Below, one piece after another: positions 16,480 through 20,165 of a DNA stretch of 20,165 nucleotides. This DNA comes from Chara braunii. Its lineage: Eukaryota; Streptophyta; Charophyceae; Charales; Characeae. The stretch's first letter is position 1. Each line of letters opens with the position of its first letter. The translations under genes and the position numbers were made by a program. The notes beneath the pieces are model-generated. The model worked only from the letters and a program-made list of their open reading frames with translations, was not told the origin of the DNA and made no database searches. Location of the stretch: assembly GCA_003427395.1 (NCBI GenBank), contig BFEA01000445.1:425595-445759 (forward strand), in the 5' to 3' direction.

Positions 16480-16875
16480 TCAATTTTCACTCAACCCACG
16501 TTCATAAGTAGCAAAAATGTAAGGAGCAGTAGGTAGGAGTTCTTTCCTACTAAACCATCTGGGTTCATATGAGGGTTGAGTCTTGAACTTTACCTTGTAC
16601 TGCTTCTGAGGTCGTCCTCTGCCACCCGTCGGGAAATAGTCATGTTCCAATATCCTTTGAACTTCGTAGCCTCCATTCATAGAGGGTGGAAACATAGATG
16701 GCCTATTTGGAAAGTTATCAATTTCTACGTAGGGTAGCAACTTAGACGCATCGAAGACAGGGTATGTCCTTAGATGTGGAGGTACATCTATACGATAGGA
16801 AGGTTCATCTTCACCTCCAATTACTTTGAGAACTTCCAATTGCTGAACTCGTCAAGAGAATCGTCCAGTGAAACA
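16480..16875 (-). pseudogene. Integrase C-terminal tail with chromodomain
   Basis: Minus-strand frame of about 130 codons. Its start matches the integrase end of Ty3/gypsy elements: LEVLKVIG, then PSYRIDVPPHLRTYPVF, then SKLLPYVE. A chromodomain-like segment follows: YEVQRILEHDYF, QYKVKFKTQPSYEPRWF and ELLPTAP. Chromodomains on integrases steer insertion toward marked chromatin. Of the aromatic cage positions the Tyr and the last Trp are present, while the usual VKW is VKF. A TGA sits just upstream near 16850, and no integrase core lies before it. It is a relic without its own start. Confidence 0.88.
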
Positions 16876-18720
16876 AAACATAGTACTATGTTAGGGTGTT
16901 TTGGACGACTGGCGAAAGAAGAGTCATCCTCTGCCTTAAGAGTCGAAAGGTTAGAAGGGGTTGTAGGCGCCTTACCTTTATCTTCGTTTGAACCTTTCGA
17001 CTCAGTAGGAGTAGATGCTACTCCTACTGGCTGCTCACTTTTGGGTTACGAATAAGTGGGCACCAGGCTATCACATGCCCCACGGTGCTACACTAGAGGC
17101 ATTGGCGATTGTCCATCTTGGACTGCCATTCCTCTCGCGTCATGTTCATCTTCTCCCACGACTTCCCGAATGCAATGCCGGGATGCTCGGTGAACGAGCG
17201 TGACCTCCTCTTCTTCTTCCATTGGTTTTGGCCTCCCTTGTTGGCCATCACGACAGTGACATCGCCCTTCCCAGATTCACTGCCGCCGTTACCTCCTCCT
17301 CCCTCAGACTCTTCGAGAGGTAACTTCTCTACCATGTCATCATCGAAAACAACCAACATATGTGCAACAGACGATCCACTTCACGAGACAGCGCATCGAT
17401 AGAAGTTCAACATTTCTGGCCTATAGTGGTGAGTTCATCAAAGGCCTTATCGGACGTCGTCTTATCCAGGAACCTCTCCTTAATCTTTTGGAGAAATTGT
17501 CTTAGAGTAAGTGTCTTGGCTCACTCACTGATATCCTCAAAACCAGCGGCATTGACTTCGGCCAACACTCATTCCTTTGCCACTCCTCCGAGACAATACG
17601 TGGAGAAAGCAACCTAACTTTCAGGCTCAACAGGTGCGGTACTATAATAAGTCTGGATTTCGGCAATCCATAACTAGAAGTTTTCGTCCTTTTTGTTGTT
17701 ATATGTAAACGACAATTTCATTTTGACTTTTTCTTCCTTTTTCGGCTTCTCCGGTTCTTTGACCGGTTCTTATTTCTTTTCGGCGGGTCCTTCTTTCTTC
17801 TTTGTCGGTTCCTCACATTCTTTCTTCGAGGTTCCGGGCGTGTCTGGTGTCACTTTGCCTTCTTTCATTGCATCTTTCATGAACTTGTCCTGGGGTTCTA
17901 TCTTTTCTTTCCCCTTGGCCTCCTCCTCAACTGACACTTTATCTTTGCATTTTACTAGTCTTAATACCGTCTCCAATGCGGCAGAGTTACTGTCTATCTT
18001 CAATTCAAGGTGTGTCAGGTAAACCATCAAGTTGTCAACGACAGATGCAATATCATTTTTTGTTCGTTCAATATGCAACTGTTGTCTAATTTCTTTCGCT
18101 TTTCTTTCTCGCTGTTCTTTCTCAATCTTTATCCTTCGGTACTCATCCATCTTTCTCTTTTCTGCAATTAATGTCTCTTCCAATTGTCTGATGTTCGCCA
18201 TCATCAACTCTTCAAACAGTTCAAGCATTCTCACATCTTCTTTTCTTTCTTCTTTTACTTCTCATTCTTTTGGCACGTCACCAACAATAATCTTTGTCAA
18301 CTCCTCGACGACATATTGATCAAGGGTCATTTGACCCTGATCAATATTACGCTGCACTCTTTTGCTGACCTCCATCATCTGCACAACCATTCCAGCTCCT
18401 CTTAGTTCGGTCTCTGCCGCGCGCAGATTGAACTGGTTGCGTACGTGTTGTTAAACCATGGGTCAAGCCTCGTGCAACTCAGTCAGGAGTTGTTGAAGAC
18501 GGCTCAACATCTGCTGCCATCTGTTTTCAATATGGGTACGTGTTCGGATTTCACCTTCCTCATCAGCGAAGAAGGTGACAGAGACGGTAGGAAAAGATAA
18601 GGAATGGAACGAGTCAGAATCGAGAGACGCAGAGAGTTCCAAATGTAAGACATCTTCAGCTGTGTTTACCGCACAATAATAAATTCCACGGTCACACCGA
18701 TCCAAATTTCTACAACAAGA
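16821..18720 (-). pseudogene. Ty3/gypsy gag remnant
   Basis: Reading leftward from about 18720 (first in-frame ATG at 18510): an N-terminal helical region with glutamine-rich RLQQLLTELHEA, a coiled coil rich in Glu/Lys/Arg (about 18234-18080), an acidic Lys/Glu/Pro linker (about 17940-17730), then a capsid-like region with KMKLSFTYN, LWIAEIQTYY, FSTYCLGGVAKE and LRQFLQKIKERFLDKT (about 17720-17440). A zinc knuckle CL*CSTVGHVIAWC follows (17101-17060), keeping all of C-x2-C-x4-H-x4-C, and then a Ser/Thr/Pro-rich tail to 16821. Gag would package element RNA. Stops lie near 17675, 17615, 17570, 17522 and 17094, plus others upstream. A frameshift follows the knuckle. Confidence 0.88.
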
Positions 18721-18732
18721 AATAAACAACAA

Positions 18733-19529
18733 TTCAGAAAAAAAACAGAATCAATAAAGTCTTGATTTAATCTCAACTGTATAATCTATGTGTGATGACG
18801 TCCTACTAAAATGTACAGGTACCGCAGCCACGACCAATGGGATCAAACAACTATTTCGTCAAAACGAACATATTATATTTTTTTACGACATGCATTGGCT
18901 GTTTTCAAGACAACAACACACTTGTAAGTATACACGACAACCACAGACAATCAACAGGTAAGTAGAAAGCCAACACAACCACACTATCAATGGTTAGTTC
19001 CTACTGTATCATCTGCAGAAGCAATGCAATCCCTCAACAAACAAGTGCACAGTCTTTGCATGCCACGTGTCACCCCTAACATGCCAAGGCAGCAATTATG
19101 CCACGTCAGCAACAAGGACCGGAAAGGTCTACTAGGAGAGATGCCACGTCAGCAATGCAGGTCTGCCGCACACTCAACACCAGCATACCATGTCAGCACA
19201 TCAACAACAAGCAATAGTGACACAGGTACGTGCCACGTTAGACCATGCCCTGCATGCCACATAAACAATGTGCCACATCAGCGGTACCAATCTCCACGTT
19301 AGCACATCGCCAACGAAGCTCTTGCCGACATCTTGAAATCTTCAGTGCAGCCACGTCATCATCTTCAAGGGACAACTGCTCGCACGTGCAATACTACAAT
19401 GTCTTGACTTGCGGTATATACCGCGCGCGTTAATAAGCGCGTTTCGTTTTAAACATGCGGCACCTCCCACTTACCTAGGTGCCCAGTCAGCACCCGACAG
19501 CAGACAACAAATTGCGATGAAAGAAGTTT
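18733..19529 (-). other. Leader between primer site and gag
   Basis: No coding region is recognised. It has scattered GCCACGTCAGCAA-like words (19101, 19144, 19351) related to those in the LTR, which on the minus strand read TGACGTGG. It also has the palindromes at 19411-19440. Confidence 0.55.
19411..19440. repeat. Palindromes in the retrotransposon leader
   Basis: GCGGTATATACCGC (19411-19424) is a perfect 14-bp palindrome and is followed by CGCGCGTTAATAAGCGCG, a near-palindrome. They lie about 100 bases after the primer-binding site in element sense, where retroelement RNAs often carry dimerisation or packaging structures. That role is inferred. Confidence 0.7.
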
Positions 19530-19541
19530 GCTCCGATACCA
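19530..19541 (-). promoter_or_regulatory. Primer-binding site, initiator tRNA-Met type
   Basis: On the minus strand TGGTATCGGAGC begins three bases after the LTR end. It matches the common plant retrotransposon site TGGTATCAGAGC, complementary to the 3' end of initiator tRNA-Met, at 11 of 12 positions. This fixes element orientation as minus and makes 19545 the 3' end of the 5' LTR. Confidence 0.88.
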
Positions 19542-19544
19542 AAT

Positions 19545-20165
19545 TGTAATGAACCCAGTCTGGTAGATACTCAGAAGTCGTCAAACACCAGTAGTCTTGG
19601 TATCTGCTGCAAAGTCTCCACATCATGGAATGGTATCACAAACAGCATCTCATTACCATTGGACGATGAGAGTGGAGGGGGATCAAACAGGGCAAAAGAT
19701 GGAAGAGATGATAAAAGATCACACAAGAGTAATCTCGTCAAACCCCTCTCCTTCTCCGGGCTTCTTCCCTCTCCACGTCAGTCAACCAGTAGATGATAAC
19801 AAGTACAGTAGTCCTGATCACACAGAGTAGTGCCACGTGGCACTTTATCTCGTGAAGACCATGAAGACAAAGCAGATTCCGGTGACGACGACTTCAGGTG
19901 AGTACCCGAAATCCTTCATCCACAGATCCCGATCTTCCTCCTCCTCGCAACCAGTCACCTCATGTAGACAGCGTGGACAATGCCACGTCAGCAATGTAGA
20001 CAGGTGGCATATGCCACATCATCAATGAAAACCGGTGATGCGCGCCACATGAGCAATGTAGACTAGTAGCAGTGCCACATCAGCATGCAATGTAGACCAG
20101 AGGTAGCGCCACATCAACATGCAATGTAGACCAGAGGTAGCGCCACATCAGCATGCAATGTAGAC
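19545..20165 (-). repeat. 5' LTR (right), cut by window edge
   Basis: Matches 15130-15750. It contains the intact G-box palindrome, TGACGTGG motifs and the start of the 34-bp minisatellite (20074 onward). The LTR 5' end is outside the window. Confidence 0.9.
19830..19843. promoter_or_regulatory. G-box palindrome in the 5' LTR
   Basis: GTGCCACGTGGCAC is a perfect 14-bp palindrome around the CACGTG core bound by plant bZIP and bHLH factors. TGACGTGG (bZIP type) words lie nearby on the minus strand at 19773-19780 and 19983-19990. Together they suggest an inducible LTR promoter. No convincing TATA box could be assigned. Confidence 0.6.

Larger units (their letters stand above)
15130..20165 (-). 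mobile_element. Ty3/gypsy chromodomain LTR element, internally deleted
   Basis: Two LTR copies in the same orientation start TGTAATGAACCCAG at 15130 and 19545. Between them, reading leftward, are a primer-binding site, a leader, a gag remnant and an integrase tail with chromodomain. The protease, RT, RNase H and integrase core (usually about 3 kb) are absent, with gag joined almost directly to the integrase end. The LTRs look about 90 percent similar by eye, so the insertion is not recent. The right LTR continues past the window. It cannot move by itself but keeps the cis sequences for mobilisation by a relative. Confidence 0.9.

Overview
The window looks like repeat-dense nuclear DNA from a green-lineage eukaryote. 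The plant-type 3' half of a U6 snRNA copy, nad5 and nad4 fragments of plant-type mitochondrial DNA, a chromodomain Ty3/gypsy element, a Penelope-like (PLE) retroelement and abundant microsatellites all point that way. A large charophyte-type genome such as Chara would fit, but that is inference. I see no intact host protein gene, tRNA, rRNA or CRISPR array.

Layout. Positions 1-4200 hold an (AG)n tract, three sets of local tandem repeats (56-bp, about 100-140-bp and about 166-bp units) and a long (GT)n tract, with no recognisable gene. A polyadenylated U6 snRNA retropseudogene with target-site duplications sits at 4211-4374. A weak poly-Q reading frame lies at 4790-5204 on the minus strand.

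Positions 5509-11330 are best read as one decayed minus-strand Penelope-like element. Reading leftward it has a 5'-truncated upstream partial copy (11330-10459), a gag-like ORF1 with a GWN-rich stretch, a degenerate CCHC knuckle and a coiled coil (10273-8826), a GIY-YIG nuclease domain (7935-7617), a reverse transcriptase remnant (7500-6970) and a 3' region repeating the upstream partial copy (6968-5509). GIY-YIG lies before RT, which is the permuted order described for Chlamys/Naiad-type PLEs. Three later insertions interrupt it: a 731-bp non-autonomous hAT transposon with an 8-bp target duplication, and two poly-A-tailed retroposons.

A chimeric mitochondrial insertion (nad5 joined to nad4) lies at 11647-11882. 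Positions 12000-13180 hold paired dispersed repeats and GT-rich microsatellites. A possible LTR with hairpins is at 13306-14090, and a 106-bp tandem pair at 14829-15021.

Positions 15130-20165 are a minus-strand Ty3/gypsy element. Its 5' LTR runs off the right edge, followed leftward by an initiator-Met-type primer site, a leader, a decayed gag with capsid-like region and CCHC knuckle, then directly an integrase C-terminal tail with chromodomain, then the 3' LTR. Protease, RT, RNase H and the integrase core are missing. The LTRs carry a 34-bp minisatellite, a G-box palindrome and bZIP-type TGACGTGG motifs. Stop codons in both elements are largely explained by CAG-to-TAG and TGG-to-TGA/TAG changes, as expected of long-silenced methylated DNA.
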